Assembly: GCA_004335835.1 (NCBI GenBank) | Contig: RWJK01001821.1 | Coordinates: forward strand, 378,879-442,878 | Length of the DNA: 64,000 nucleotides | Direction of reading: 5' to 3' | From: Scenedesmus sp. ARA3 | Taxonomy: Eukaryota > Chlorophyta > Chlorophyceae > Sphaeropleales > Scenedesmaceae | In this document: positions 23,001 to 34,900 of the stretch, piece after piece | Position numbering within the stretch: position 1 is the stretch's first letter | Layout of the letters: each line of letters starts with the position of its first letter | Notes under the pieces: generated by a model | Databases searched by the model: none | What the model was told of the DNA's origin: nothing | Seen by the model: the letters and a program-made list of their open reading frames with translations, nothing else | Program-made: the position numbers and the translations under genes

Positions 23001-24633
23001 TATATGTTACACAATGTGTTGATGTATATAAATTGTTGAATTGATGCAGCACCAGCTGCCACAATGTATGCTGGAAACACAGTATCACTACCACTAGCTG
23101 GCCGCCATGTGCGGTTCTACTGCGTAAACCACGTAGCACACCTCGAGAATACTGGCAGGAGCTTCATCACCCAACACACAGTGGTGGCTGACTCAAGAAC
23201 ACAAAATGTCGCGGCTGTGTGTGGTGACGTTCATATGATGTGCATATGATGTGGCTTAGTGCAACAGCACAGCTGATGCACTTGTGCGCTTCACCTACTG
23301 TATTGCTGTAGCCAGATGTTCCGGTGGGGGTGTACAGCCTCAACCGAGAGCGGTTCGACGCTGCAAAGCACGACATGATAACCTCTAGCGGCGTGAGCAT
23401 CGCAGGCCTTTGTCAAGCTGAACTTCGAGCTGAGCGGGGCCAGAACAAGAATGGCATTTTGCTCGCTGCGAGCAGTTGGCAGTCGATACAGCGCTCAAGA
23501 GATTATTGATAGTTTGGTTTGAGATCATTCTGACGCTCATAGGGCTCAAAATACGGAAAAAGCAGCCGTTCTGTGCTTCAGCCTACGGACAAGTAATTGG
23601 ACAAGTGCCGTAGCTACCTATAGGCACCCCCACCCCGTAGGTCACCCCGTAGGCGCCGCTACGGCTGTTACGGCCGGTTTCTTAGACGTACGCCGTAGAA
23701 ACCTACGCCGTAGGACCTGCGGTTACCGAATTTACAGCCCTACATATCTTGTGGCTGCAGAAGGTGTGCTTGATGGCATGCTGCATGGTGGTCAGTGCGG
23801 CATGGTAGATGTCGGCATGCAAAGAGTTGCGCTTTTGTGTGCACAGCTGCAGCCTTGCTTTTCACGGCGACTGCAGTGGCAGCTGGCAAGCCATTCACAT
23901 GTGCCTTCCGCCGCTCATGTTGTGTGTTGCAGGCGTGGTGCCTGGCGTGAAGGAGGCCAACAAAGGAGAACCGCTGCTGCCATGGGGCCGCTACCACCAG
24001 GGCAGAGTGGTGCTGGGCAGCAGGGTTGAGGCAGCCTGCGCGACGCCTGCAGACCTGCACCACGCTGCTGGGCTGTACAAGCATGAGAAGTTTGTCCTGT
24101 GCTTCCGCGCAGATACCAAGAAGGTGAGGGGTGCTATATGCTTTTGACAAATGTAACTGCTGGGTATGCAGTTGTGCACAGGTGGTAACCGACCGCACAT
24201 GCTTGAGTTAGCAGTGCGTGCACGGGAACAGCGAAAGGGGCGACATCATGGCGCTGTTGCTGTTGATGTTGAGGGGAACAGCTGGTGATGTGCAGCGAGG
24301 AAGCTTGGCTTGCTTGCGTGTGACTTGTTGCTGCGTGCATCTGGCGCCTTTAGGCTGATGAATGTGTGGTATGGTCTCATCTGCTGTGGTGCGTGCTGTG
24401 CCCGTGCCTGCAGGTGCACATCTTGCTGAGGCAGGGTGCGCAGCCCACAGACTGCCTGAAGGCAGCATTCTCTGCACACGTGCTGCTGCACATGCTGGAT
24501 GAGGAGCACACAGAGGCACCAGCAGCAGGCAGCAGCAGCATTGCAGGTGCCGGCAGCTACGTACTCACCAGCAGCAGCGCAAGTAGCAGCAGCAGCTCAG
24601 CTGCTCTTGCAGCAGCCACTGACAGCAGCAAGG

Positions 24634-24668
<35 letters not shown>

Positions 24669-25001
24669 GAGCGCAAGGGCCTGCGGCGGCTGTTTGGCGG
24701 CCGCAGCAGCAAGCAGCCCAGCACGCAGGAGGAGGCAGCAGCAGCTGCAGCAGCTGCTGCCGCACCTCTGCAGGGTGCTGCTCTGGTGCGTGAGACGTGG
24801 AAGAAGCTTGCAATTGCTCTGCCTTGGAACAGCGACCCTGGCAGTGAGTACTACCGCAAGCTGCTGGAGCGCAGCAAGTGTGCTGTGGATAGCTTGTACA
24901 GCGACTTCTCGCGCCAGGCAGACAGGCAGGGCTGGAAGCTGAGCCAGACAATGCTCAACCCCAAGGAGGCGCGCCTGCTGAAGCTGCAGCTGTCGGTTTG
25001 A
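20080..25001 (+). CDS. ROOT UV-B SENSITIVE (RUS/DUF647) family protein
   Basis: RUS proteins occur in plants and other eukaryotes; in Arabidopsis RUS1 and RUS2 act in early seedling UV-B response, but their biochemical role is not settled. Seven exons (20080-20676, 20984-21187, 21409-21550, 21946-22158, 22605-22763, 23933-24123, 24414-25001) give 697 residues in one frame. Residues 1-199 are Gln-rich and variable. The DUF647 core (about 205-440) shows LLPQGFPDSVAPQYATYMGW, AAAAINWVLKDGAGRLGRFL, RLAGDLLMEAGAALEL, and RTFALQNNLADITAKGESVANLADILG, each matching conserved RUS blocks. The C-terminal exon has a polySer tract and ends WKLSQTMLNPKEARLLKLQLSV. Hydrophobic segments suggest a membrane or organelle protein. 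Two introns carry exon-edge copies and one holds a hAT-type element. Start is the first ATG of an open exon. Confidence 0.88.
21587..21690 (+). repeat. Exact and partial copies of a RUS exon end
   Basis: The 63 bp at 21499-21561 (CELKQFRLAGDLLMEAG, donor and 11 intron bases) recur without a mismatch at 21628-21690. A shorter, diverged copy lies at about 21587-21610. Splicing to either full-length donor would leave different lengths of intron in the message. Confidence 0.9.
22477..22535 (+). repeat. Copy of the RUS exon 5 start
   Basis: GILLSKGKLPMVPTFVVLSC behind a CTGCAG acceptor, nearly identical to the real exon start at 22605 (GIMLSKGKLPMVPTFVVLSC). The copy then reads KQC instead of GYLL and has no good donor, so it is an orphan exon edge. 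Confidence 0.85.
22847..22854. repeat. Left target-site duplication of the hAT-type element
   Basis: CATATCTT, repeated exactly at 23743-23750 on the other side of the element. Confidence 0.9.
22855..23742 (+). mobile_element. Non-autonomous hAT-type DNA transposon, 888 bp
   Basis: The element starts TAGGGATGTAAATTC and ends with the inverse of TAGGGCTGTAAATTC (14 of 15 match). It is flanked by a perfect 8-bp target duplication, CATATCTT, at 22847-22854 and 23743-23750. Eight-bp duplications and a TAGGG-type terminus fit the hAT superfamily. Both ends are packed with CCGTA/TACGG motifs in inverted orientation. The inside has no transposase signature; a short open stretch (about 23315-23509, VPVGVYSLNRERFDAAKHDM) may be a captured or decayed fragment. 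It sits in a RUS intron of 1169 nt, which without the insertion would be a usual ~270 nt. Confidence 0.9.
23743..23750. repeat. Right target-site duplication of the hAT-type element
   Basis: CATATCTT, identical to the left copy at 22847-22854. Confidence 0.9.
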
Positions 25002-26079
25002 ATATTGAATGTGGGTGGTGGTGATGATAGCAGCTGCCACTGGAAGCCGCAGGCAGGGCTGCGTGAGGAGTTGTGAGGTGGCGTTGAGGCATACACATGC
25101 AAGAATATGCAAAAACAAGGATCTGCAGCTGTTGGTATGACGATGGGGTATGCGTTTGGGCTGTGAGGTAGTGACGGGAGTTGCTGCTGGGTCTGGTTGC
25201 TGCAAATGATATGGGGGGGCTAGATTGGTTCGCTGGGGCTTCTTCAATTAGGCTTCCGGGCTTCTTTAGGACTGGGATCAAACTGCACAGTACAGTTGAT
25301 GCTGCAGGCAGGCTAAGACACACAGGTATCTGTGTTTGCTACCTAGCAAACCCAAGTCTTCGCCAGACCTGCGTGGCCAGGCTGGCTGTATGTCAGCTGT
25401 TGTTTCCACGATCGAGCGAGCTCCAGTGAGCTGCTGGCAGGAAATGCCAGATGGCCCAGTTCTGTGCAGGCTATGGTGCTGATGTCAGTGATTCCTGCAA
25501 GCCGCCGCGGTCCGGCCGGATGGGCCAGCTGGAATGTGTTGCGCAATGGCATGTCAGTTGCCTGCATGCCTGTGTTACGATGCCACAAATAGTGCGTAGC
25601 GTATGACTTACTTCTTACTGTGGCTGAGGCTATAGCATGTTGAAGCACTAGCCACTTTGTTGTGACACAAATATGTGATGAGGGGTGTCTTGGCTGTGTG
25701 ACACAGCTGCCGTGCTGCTCCCAGTGCAGCAGTGGTTGAACAGCAGTGGTTGAAATATGTGCAGGAATCCTATGGTCATGCAACTTCTGAAACCTCATTT
25801 TGTCCTATGAGGCCACGCCTCTTTCCTAGAATGTCCTGATATGACAGTTATGCCAACCACCTGTCGCTGCTCAAACCCCAGCTGAGCTCGGCAAAAGCAG
25901 GGGTCCGCCGGCCGCTCGCATGTGTGGGAACGCAGTTGAACATATCGATTCAGCACAGCACCATCGATCTGCAACTTTCACGCAGCAAAGACACACCAGC
26001 AGCAACGACGTCAGCCTGCGCAGTAGCGCACGATTATCACCGCTGGTTTGAAGCAGCATGCGCTGAGAAATGTCTCAAC
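25002..26079. other. Intergenic region between RUS and HPAT-like genes
   Basis: Holds the RUS 3' UTR and the promoter and 5' UTR of the downstream gene on the same strand. A short direct repeat, GCAGTGGTTGAA, occurs twice near 25727-25753. No exon or RNA gene is apparent. Confidence 0.5.
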
Positions 26080-29000
26080 ATGAAGCCGTTTTACACAAGC
26101 AGCAGTCAGGGCATTGGGTTGGGCAATGTCAAGCCACAGCAGGTCATCACAATAGCAGTTTGCCTGGCAACCATAGTGACCCTGGTCTCTCTCAACGAGC
26201 TGCAGACACTGATTGCCAGCAGCGACAAAGCAGCAGACCATGCAGCTTACTTGCCTACACACGGTGACTGGAGGACAGTGGAGCAGATAGCAGAGCGGGC
26301 AGTGCAGCATGTGGAGCACCTGCCCACACGGACACATCACGGGAACCCTGTGTTTGCAGTCAATGCAGGAACAGGTGAGGCACCTGCTGCCTTGAATAGA
26401 TATCTGGACAGTGATTTGGCAGCTGTGTAGCACGCCCAGCAGCAAGTGTCCAGAGCCTTGCTTAAGATTGTCACCCACATGCTGCTCCTCTGCAACTGCT
26501 GCCGCTGCTGCGGTGCCCTGTCAGAGAAAGATCAGCAGGCAGGACAGCAGCAGCCCATCAAGCAGCAGCAGATACTGAAACCCAAACCCGCCACAGAAGT
26601 GATGAAGGAGAGCAGCGACTACCCACCTGCACCTAAGGAGTGCAACGCCATGGAGTTCACCGAGTGAGTCATGCAGCGGCAGCAGCAGCAGCAGCAGCAG
26701 CCATGCCACGCCATGCCACTTGGATCAACAGCGCTGAGCAGCCTCCTGCAGGCAGCAGCAACAGCAGAAGCAGCGGCAGCTGCAGGCCGCACGGTCTGGC
26801 AGCGGCAGCTTTGCAGGCAAGCCATGCAAGACCGCAGCAGGGCTCACGCGTGCGTGCTTGCCAGTGCTGAAGCGGAAGCACTTGCAGCAGTAGGACTCGC
26901 AGCAGAAGATGCCTATGACTCTGATTTGGAGGGGTGTAGCACAGCACAGCTTCAGCACAGGTGTGTTGGGTAATTGCTGTTCCTGCAGGCTGTGGGGTGA
27001 TGTGGTGAAATGGGGCTCTTCTTTTCATACCAACACCCCAGGGGAGTGCTGCGAGGCGTGCCTGAAGCACACACCTGCCAAGCACAGCGCACATAAATGC
27101 AACGGTAAGAGAGTGCAACTGAGTCTTACCATGATCTGCATGCAGCAGGCAGCTCATGTGTGCTGAGTAGCTGGACCGACAGACATGATGAGTTTGTGTG
27201 TTGGTTGTACTTGCAGTGTGCACAGGGCCATGTCCTAGCAGCTGCAGCAGCTGTCAACACGTGCATGCCCTTCTGTATTCTGTCCAGCGCCTTGCGCTGC
27301 AGCTGCAATCTTGCCGACAGTTGCTGTACAGTTGCGCCACCAGCAGGTAGCTGGCTGCTTTGCATAGGCAAATAGACACCTGAAGCACGCATGTGACGCC
27401 TTGCCCTGCTGCTGCAGTGTGGGTGTGGTGTGGCATCAAGGAGAGCTGCGGCGGGCAGTACCAGGAGTGCTGGCTGAAGCACTTGGTGAGCAGCGGCACG
27501 CAGGGGCAGCAGCACCAGCCAGCAGCACCTGCAACAGCAGCTGTGGATGGGCAGTGGTGACGTTGCCTGAGGAAGCAGGGCAGTGCAGCACACACTTCTG
27601 GGGCTGGCACTGTTTAGCGCCCATGCTGCAACCCATTCAGCAGCTGCCGTCAGTAAAAGGTAGCAGCAGCAGCAGCAGCTGGAACACCCGCACTCCGCAC
27701 CAACTTTGAGACGACGTCTGCACACATTATTCAATGCAGGTGCACCCGCGTGCCACGAAGCCAGCGCGCGAGGGCCCAGAGGTGGGCTGGACGTCAGGCA
27801 TTGTGGGGCCGGATGCAGAGGAGCACGGGACCGATGAGCAGGACCCCGCAGACAAGAAGGTGCGAAGCAGTGCGTGCGGCTAGCAGCAGTGCAGCCAGCT
27901 GTTGCTCTGCTGGTTGCTGTGCAATGCTTGCTGACCCTTGTGCCCAGCAAGCCGCGCGCAGAGCAGAGAAAACACAACAGGCAGCGGTAGGCGCTGTGCG
28001 CAGATGCAATCCCTGACCGAAACGCGTGCTCACATTGTGTGTGGTATGCTGTTGCCTATCGTTGCGCGCAGGTGCGCAAGTTCCACATCATCACCACAGC
28101 ACAGGGCGACCTGGTGCACTGGCAGACGCGCGTGCACTACTACTGGTGAGCACGCGCTGGCGGTGCTGGGCATGCGCAGCACGGATGGGGATGCCAGATC
28201 ACAGCCCTGAGGCAAACTGCTATTGCGCCATCCATATGCAGTAGTCGATCTTGCATGCAGGGCTCTGTTGCTGCGCTTGGGAATCCATAAGGTGTTGCTC
28301 GGGTGATGCTGGCTGCACCGGTGTGGCACAGTGCAGTTGTCACGCACCTGAGTCTGTCATCAGCAGCACCTCTCTTGTGCCAAGGAGTCACGGCGACAAA
28401 CACTCATTCACCTTCACACTGCTGCTTGCCGCCGCAGGTACCTCAAGCAGAAAGAGGAATGCGACAAGCAGCCCAACTGTGAGATGGGCGGCTTTACGCG
28501 CCTGCTGCATAGCGGCACGCCGGACGACCTCGTCGACGAAATACCCACCTTTGTGGCCCAGCCCCTGCCAGAGAGCGTGGTGCCTCACGAGTACTACCCT
28601 GTACTAAATCGCCCCTACGCGCTGCTGCAGTGGGTGCAGCAGGCGAAGATAACAGAGGAGTATGTGATGATGAGTGAGCCAGATCACATTTTCCTGAGGC
28701 CGCTTCCCAACTTCATGAAGAAGGATGACAGGCCGGCAGCCTTCCCCTTCTTCTACATTGAGCCACACAAGGTGTGTGTGCAGTTAGTTTTGACTGGCTG
28801 TGGGATGGACTGACTGTGGGATGGATGGCGCCTGGGCCTGCGCGGGGTATGGGTGTAAGGTGCTGGAGCTGCTTTGATGCAGCGGGGCATACATGTGCAG
28901 CAATGGCGCAGATGCTTTGCTTGCCTCGGCCGCAGCGCTTCGCGATCTCCAACATAGCGTGCTTAGTCAAAACCACAATCTGTTGCGCGCCAGCAGCCAC

Positions 29001-30730
29001 CCAACCAGCCGTTAGACTCTTGCACGCTTGTTCAACCCCATGGTGCTGCCGCCTGCTTTGCTATCTGCTGAGCAGGACAAGAACATCCCCATCATGATCA
29101 TCCTATGATATGATACGATATGTGTTATGCAATGCTGTGTATTGTGATCATTCCTCATCTGCTGCACATTGCAGGACGAGAACATCCCCATCATTGCCAA
29201 GTTTGTGCCCGGTGGCAGCCTCAGCCGCTCCGATGCGGAGACCATCGCCCCCATGGGCAACAGCCCCACCTTCCTCAGCATGCAGCAGATGAAGCAGGTG
29301 ATACCGCTGTGGCAGAACATGAGCGTGGCCATCTTCAAGGACAAGGAGGCCAACGAGGTGCGAGGGGCAGCAGCGCTGTGCGCTGTGGGCAGATGGGTTG
29401 TGCTGTGTTCCCCTGTGAGGTTATAGCAGAGGACAGGTTGTGCTGGTATGTGCTATGCATGGCATGTGCCAGTGTGTGCTGTGGCCAGTTTGGGTTCAAT
29501 AAGATGTGTATGCTGTGTGAGCTGCGTCAAACAGCACGTATCCTTGCCTGAACTCTGCCGCCATCAGCAGCAGCTGTTTACCGGTCTGCACTAAATGCTT
29601 AGCCCTTAGCCGTCCCTGCTGACATGAACTCTGCTTGCGTTGTGACGACACAGCGCACCCTTCACACCTCACACACTACAGTGCACCAACCAACCTTGCT
29701 GCCTGCTCCTGTTCCCGCCTGCAGAAGTGGGGCTGGGTGCAGGAAATGTACGCGTTCACGGTGTCGCTGTTCGTGATCGGCGTGCGCCACGTGGACCTCA
29801 TCCTGCACATGATGGCGCAGCCGCCCTGGGACTCCCGCATGGCCATGGGCCCGGGCCGGCCCTACTACATCCTGCACTACACCTACGGCAATGACTACAA
29901 TGCAGAGGGCAAGCACACGCCAGGTGGGGGGCTGTGGATTAGCTGCTGCACCATCTGCTGAGATAGTGAGAGTAGGCATCAAGTATTCTGTTGGAGGGGC
30001 TCTGGGCGGGTGGGTTTGGCTGATCTCTTGCAGCTTTTTTGTGGTGGCTAATGCTGCCATGCGCTGCTCATAGGCGGTTGCTGACACAGCTGTGGATTGC
30101 GTCTGCTCCTGCTGCTGTTGGCTGTTGTTTTGCGCAATCGCCGCAGGCAAGTTTGGGTTCTGGCGCTTTGACAAGCGCACGTATGCAAAGCCGCCACCGC
30201 GGCGGCTGGGCGACCCGCCTGAGAAGATGCAGAACGACATGGTGCGCGCGCTGATCAGCCACATCAATGAGGCGACAGGTGAGCTGCGTGAACCTTCAAG
30301 TAGCTGGTTTCGGCAGCAGTATCATGCTACCACACATGCTACATGTGTCTGCGCAGTTTACTGAGGGGGGCGGCAAGCTGCAGACAGCTTGGGGCATAGC
30401 ATGACTGAGTGCATTGCTGCTTGCTGGTGCATACTGTCACATGATGCTGTTTTCGAATAAGCAATCGCCCTGCGCGTGCCGCAAGACAACACTCAGCCAC
30501 GGCATAGCATGCACAGTTGCCCGGCCAAGCACCTAAGTGCAGGCAGATGCCGCTGTGCCACAATGCATTGCAGCTCTGTGACGTGTGTGTTCTGCCGCTG
30601 GCTTGCCCCTGCTGCTGCAGAGAACATTCCCTGTTGGGATGAGTACTACAAGACGGGCCAGATAGCAGCAACGTGCGATGAGAAGCTGCCCAACAGCATC
30701 TACCCGACAGCCAAGCGGCACCAACCCTAG
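26080..30730 (+). CDS. HPAT-like hydroxyproline O-arabinosyltransferase family protein (type II membrane)
   Basis: The family (GT95 and relatives) adds arabinose to hydroxyproline of cell-wall glycoproteins in the Golgi. Eleven exons (26080-26374, 26525-26663, 26989-27104, 27418-27485, 27740-27859, 28072-28145, 28438-28771, 29175-29357, 29725-29923, 30147-30278, 30621-30730) give 589 residues. Residues ~21-38 (VITIAVCLATIVTLVSL) are a signal anchor. Residues ~136-206 form a Cys-rich, Apple/PAN-like module (GECCEACLKH, CGGQYQECWLKHL). The catalytic region runs from KFHIITTAQGDLVHWQTRVHYYW through EMGGFTRLLHSG, SEPDH (~350-354), AFPFFYIEPHK and YYILHYTYGNDY to FWRFDKRTYAKPPPR. Those blocks match HPATs more closely than peptidyl-serine galactosyltransferase. 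Land-plant HPATs are shorter, so the Cys-rich module is extra. The ATG at 26080 is the first in its frame. Confidence 0.85.
29071..29096 (+). repeat. Intronic echo of an HPAT-like exon start
   Basis: GAGCAG then GACAAGAACATCCCCATCAT copies the acceptor and start of the real exon at 29175 (GACGAGAACATCCCCATCAT), then diverges. One hundred bp separates copy and original. Confidence 0.8.
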
Positions 30731-31033
30731 GCAGCTTGCTCCACCAGCCATAGACAGCTTGCTGCACCAGCCAGCCATAAACAGCCTGGCCATGACTGCT
30801 GCAAAGCAGTTCTGTGATCATCATCGGCTGCCCTTTGGTGTTAGCTTTGATCGCGCGTGCCAGCATAGCCTGATCTGTTCCTGGTGATTGATCATGCAGT
30901 GCATGGGGCTGCATTCTTCCTGCTTTGGCTGTTGTTTTGAGGGATTGGTTAGACAGCATGTGGATACGGCTGTTGCTGTTGTTGCTGCAGATGTGACCCA
31001 GCTGGTGAAAGTGGTGACACGATATCAGACAGG

Positions 31034-31038
31034 TGTAA
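31034..31038 (+). terminator. Possible polyadenylation signal of HPAT-like gene
   Basis: TGTAA about 304 nt after the stop at 30730. The segment 30731-31916 otherwise holds only the converging 3' UTRs of the HPAT-like and LRR genes, with no exon I can support. Confidence 0.35.
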
Positions 31039-31916
31039 CATTGGTTCCAGCCGATGCGCTTCTACAAGCTGTTCCTGTAGGATGTCAACAACACTAGAAT
31101 AGTTATCTGCTGATCAGCTGCTATGTTGCATCAGTGCTTATGCCGCACGTGTGGCCAGAGCTGCTGCAATGCTGTGGCCGCCAGAGTGGCAGGCTTGTCA
31201 TACACATGGCTGCGGCAGGCTTCTCATTGACGCATTCGCTTCTCAACAGATGATACACCAAAGTTTGCATGCGGCTGAAGGCTGCACTTGGGTTATGGTC
31301 ACAGTGCAAAACATGCTATGCGACATCACAATTCACAGTTCAAACCTCATCATGTGGTGCATGCACTGCAAAGTGCGCAAGGCGCCCTTAACCAAGACAG
31401 CACAGCCAACGAGTGCACAACAATTCAATGCAATTCAAGAGTACTAGGCTGCACATAACATGGTCTTCACATGGCATCAGCCGGTGCACAGTCCTGCATA
31501 CTGGTAGCTCCAAGCGGATTATAATAAAACAGATCCCGGGCTCGGGCCCGAGCATGCACACATCTGCTGCTGAACTGTGCCGTCAGCACCCTCTGGCTGG
31601 CGACAGCATGCTGCGCAGAGTTGTCATGTTCAACATCATGCCACAGCAGTGTGCCTGCTGACGCTGCACCGACATGTGAAGGACCCAACGCTGCATCAAA
31701 GCGTTGGAAGGCAGAAAAAACAAGCTGTGCTGCTGCTGAGTCAGCTTCGCCCCGTACAGGGCAGCGCCTTGCCGGGCAGAAAGGTCATAAGCTGAACTGC
31801 TGCTGAGTAAGCATCGCGGATACTGTAATACAGTGCTGGCCTACTGCAATCATGACGCTTCTGCATGCTACCAACAGCTCTTTAGCTAGCAAGCTGCAGG
31901 CGGCAAACACTATGCA

Positions 31917-34900
31917 TCAAGGCTGCTGCAGGCTGGCACACTTGGGCCCACCACCAGACACAACTACAGTAAGCTTGCCAGTTGCGCGCTGCTCTAGCGC
32001 GCCCTTCAGCGCTGCTAGCTCTGCAGTGCTCAGCCCAGCATTGCCAAACAGTGCCAGGCACCGCAGCAGCGATCCACTTCCAACATACAGGTAGCTCCAC
32101 GCCTCAGGAACGGGGCTGACCAGTGCATTGTTGGAAAGGTCCAGCTGCTGCAGCTTGCGCAAACTAACCCAGCTGGCAGGCAGTGTGCTGCTGAAGGCAT
32201 TGATGGATACATCCAGCACCGCCAGGGTGGTGAGGCGGGCGAACGACTCTGGCAGTGAGCCGGTCAAGCTGTTGTTGGCAAGCACCAGCACCTGGTGCAG
32301 TCAGAACAGAGCAGCAGCCAGAGTGGGCAGTGAACAACCCAACTTGAAGAGCCAGAAAACAAGTATGGTGCTGGCTGGCATGTGCATGTCACATGCTGTG
32401 AACATGCATATGCTGCAAGTTCATGGTCTCGGCAAGCGCCTCCTGTCAACACAGGTTCTCTGCTCCTGCTGGCATGACTAGCTGTGGCACCATCTTGCGC
32501 AGCAGATAATGCTTGCAGTACTTGAGCTGCATTTCTTCTCATTTTAGCAGCTGCGTGTACTGCACAACATGTACAGCTCACCTGTAGCTGCTCAAACAGT
32601 GACCAGCCTGGCACCAGCTGCCCGCTCAGCTTGTTGCCTGACAGATTGACTACGCGTAGCGGCATGAAGCGCGTGCCTGCCGGTGCTGCTGCAATTGCTG
32701 CACTCAGTGTGCTGACAGCGCGGCTAGTCGCTGCTGCTGTTGCCCACGGACCGACATGACGGCCACGGTCCCTTGCAGCTGGTGTCCTCCGCCGCTCAAC
32801 AGTGGCGGGTGACACATCAGCAGCAGCTGCCTGCTGAGCTGCAGCTAGTGCAGCATCCGCTGCTGCCCGCATAGCCGCTGCATCTGTCCAAGCTGGCAGG
32901 GCCCCACTCAGATTGCTGTTTGTAGCCACTAGCTCTTCTAGGCTCCTCAGGATGCCCCACTCTTGTGGCAGCTGCCCTGCCAAGCCACTGCAGTCTGCTG
33001 CCCTGAATGCACGCAACTCCTGCAGGGATGCCCAGGAAGGTGGCAAGCTGCCACTGATGCCAGTGCCAGAGAGGTCCAGGGTTTGCAGTGCAGTGAGTGC
33101 TGACCATATGCTGGGTAGGCTGCCAGTTAGGTCGCTGTTGCCACGTAGGTTGAGGTGCTGCAGGTTGTAAAAGGCAGCGAAGCTGGAAGGCAGGGTGCCT
33201 GCCAACTTCAATGAGGCTGTGTCCAATGACAGAAGGAAAGCAGTGAGCGGCTGCAGTATGTCCGCCACCTCTGAGAGCGGGAGGGCTGCTCCTGCTGGAA
33301 ATTGTATGTTCAGCTGCGTCAGGTTCAGTCCGGTGATCTGGTAGGCTGCGTCACAAGTAACACCCTTCCATAGCCTGCAAAACTTTGGAGGTGTCTCAGG
33401 ACCTGCGATGTACAGGCACCGCCCACTGAAAGTTGCAGGCATGAGCGTGATGCCAAGGAGCACATGTATAGAAAGTGCAATGCCAAACAACATGAGAGAG
33501 AAAGCAACTTGTGCAAAAAAGTGAAATCTCGTGCAGTGCTGCAGTTGCTCACCTGCGCCCCCTCTGTCGCTGCTGTTCCAAGCAGCCAAATCATTAGACA
33601 TGCCGCTTGTCGTGTTGATTAGTCTTTGTAGGGCCACTAACGCATTGACGTCAGGCCTGCGTCCTGAACATGGGCGGTCAACCATGTCCCATGTATATCT
33701 TTGATATACCGTCAACCCATCAGGGGTGCAGTCCAAGCTGATGTTGCTGCCGCCAACTCCAACGCTGCCACGGCTGAAGTGAGACCAGCTGGGAGGAATA
33801 GAGCCGTGCAAGCCTGTGTCGCCCAGGCGGAACTGTGCATCAATCGGTATCATCCCAGCAGAGCCAAACTCAGGCGGCAGCGTTCCTGTGAGCTGCTGAT
33901 TGTTGCAGAGGTTCATATAGTTCAGCCTAGCCATGTTGGCATAGGAGGCAGGGATGCTGCCAGTGAGAAAGTCTGCGGGTGAATCAGGGGTGCAAAATAC
34001 AGCTCCAAGTAGCAATTCTTCAAGGCTAGTCCAGCAACCCCACGCACTTGGCAGCGATCCCCTGAGACCACAACCCGTTAGTTTCAGGGACTTCAGCAGA
34101 GGCGTCGCTTGCGCAAGCTGGGCTGGAAGCTGCAAGTCGTGGGGGCCAGGCTTAGAGTTGGCACTACACTCATAGCACTTAAATGATTCCAGCCGTGGCA
34201 GGCTCTGTACCAGCGGCACCAGGTGTGTAAGGTTCAACCCAGCTGTATCACCCCCATACACTTCGATCCCCTGTGATGTACGTAGCACTTTCGAACAACT
34301 GTATGCCAATGGTCACGTCAACTAACCAGTTTACGCTAGAGAGCCGTTATTTATTTTTGAGGTTGTTTGGCCTGGCCTGACCATGTTTCCCAAGCCTGCA
34401 ACTTCTTCTACCAGCTGCTTCAGCATTGTGATGTATCCCTGACCAGCTCCGGCTCCCAACAATGGCACCAGATGGGCTTGCACAGCCTTAACTTGCCGCG
34501 CTTCCACCTCGGCTGCTTTGGCCTTGCACAATCCAGCTACGCCTGTGTTCTCGTATGTCAGAATGCCATCTGCTTCAATTGACTCAACTGGCACACAACC
34601 ACTCAGCCCTTGGTTGCTGCCTAATGAGAGTATGTATATCTTCCCCATCTGTGACCACTCACGAGGAAACAAACCACTGAGCCGATTGTCCCCAAGGTCA
34701 ATTTCATAAAAGTCCCTGCTGCTCGCTGCATTGTCTGCCCACACGGCAGGGACCTGCATGCATGTGGCTGTGGTGAGAAGTACTGACCAGAAGATCAACT
34801 GTGTCCGCGTGTGCATACACTACAGTCAAGGTGCGCTTTTGGAACCTTGTGCAGTTGCCTATCCCGCAGTCAGTCGCTCAGGTGTCCCAACACAAGCTCG

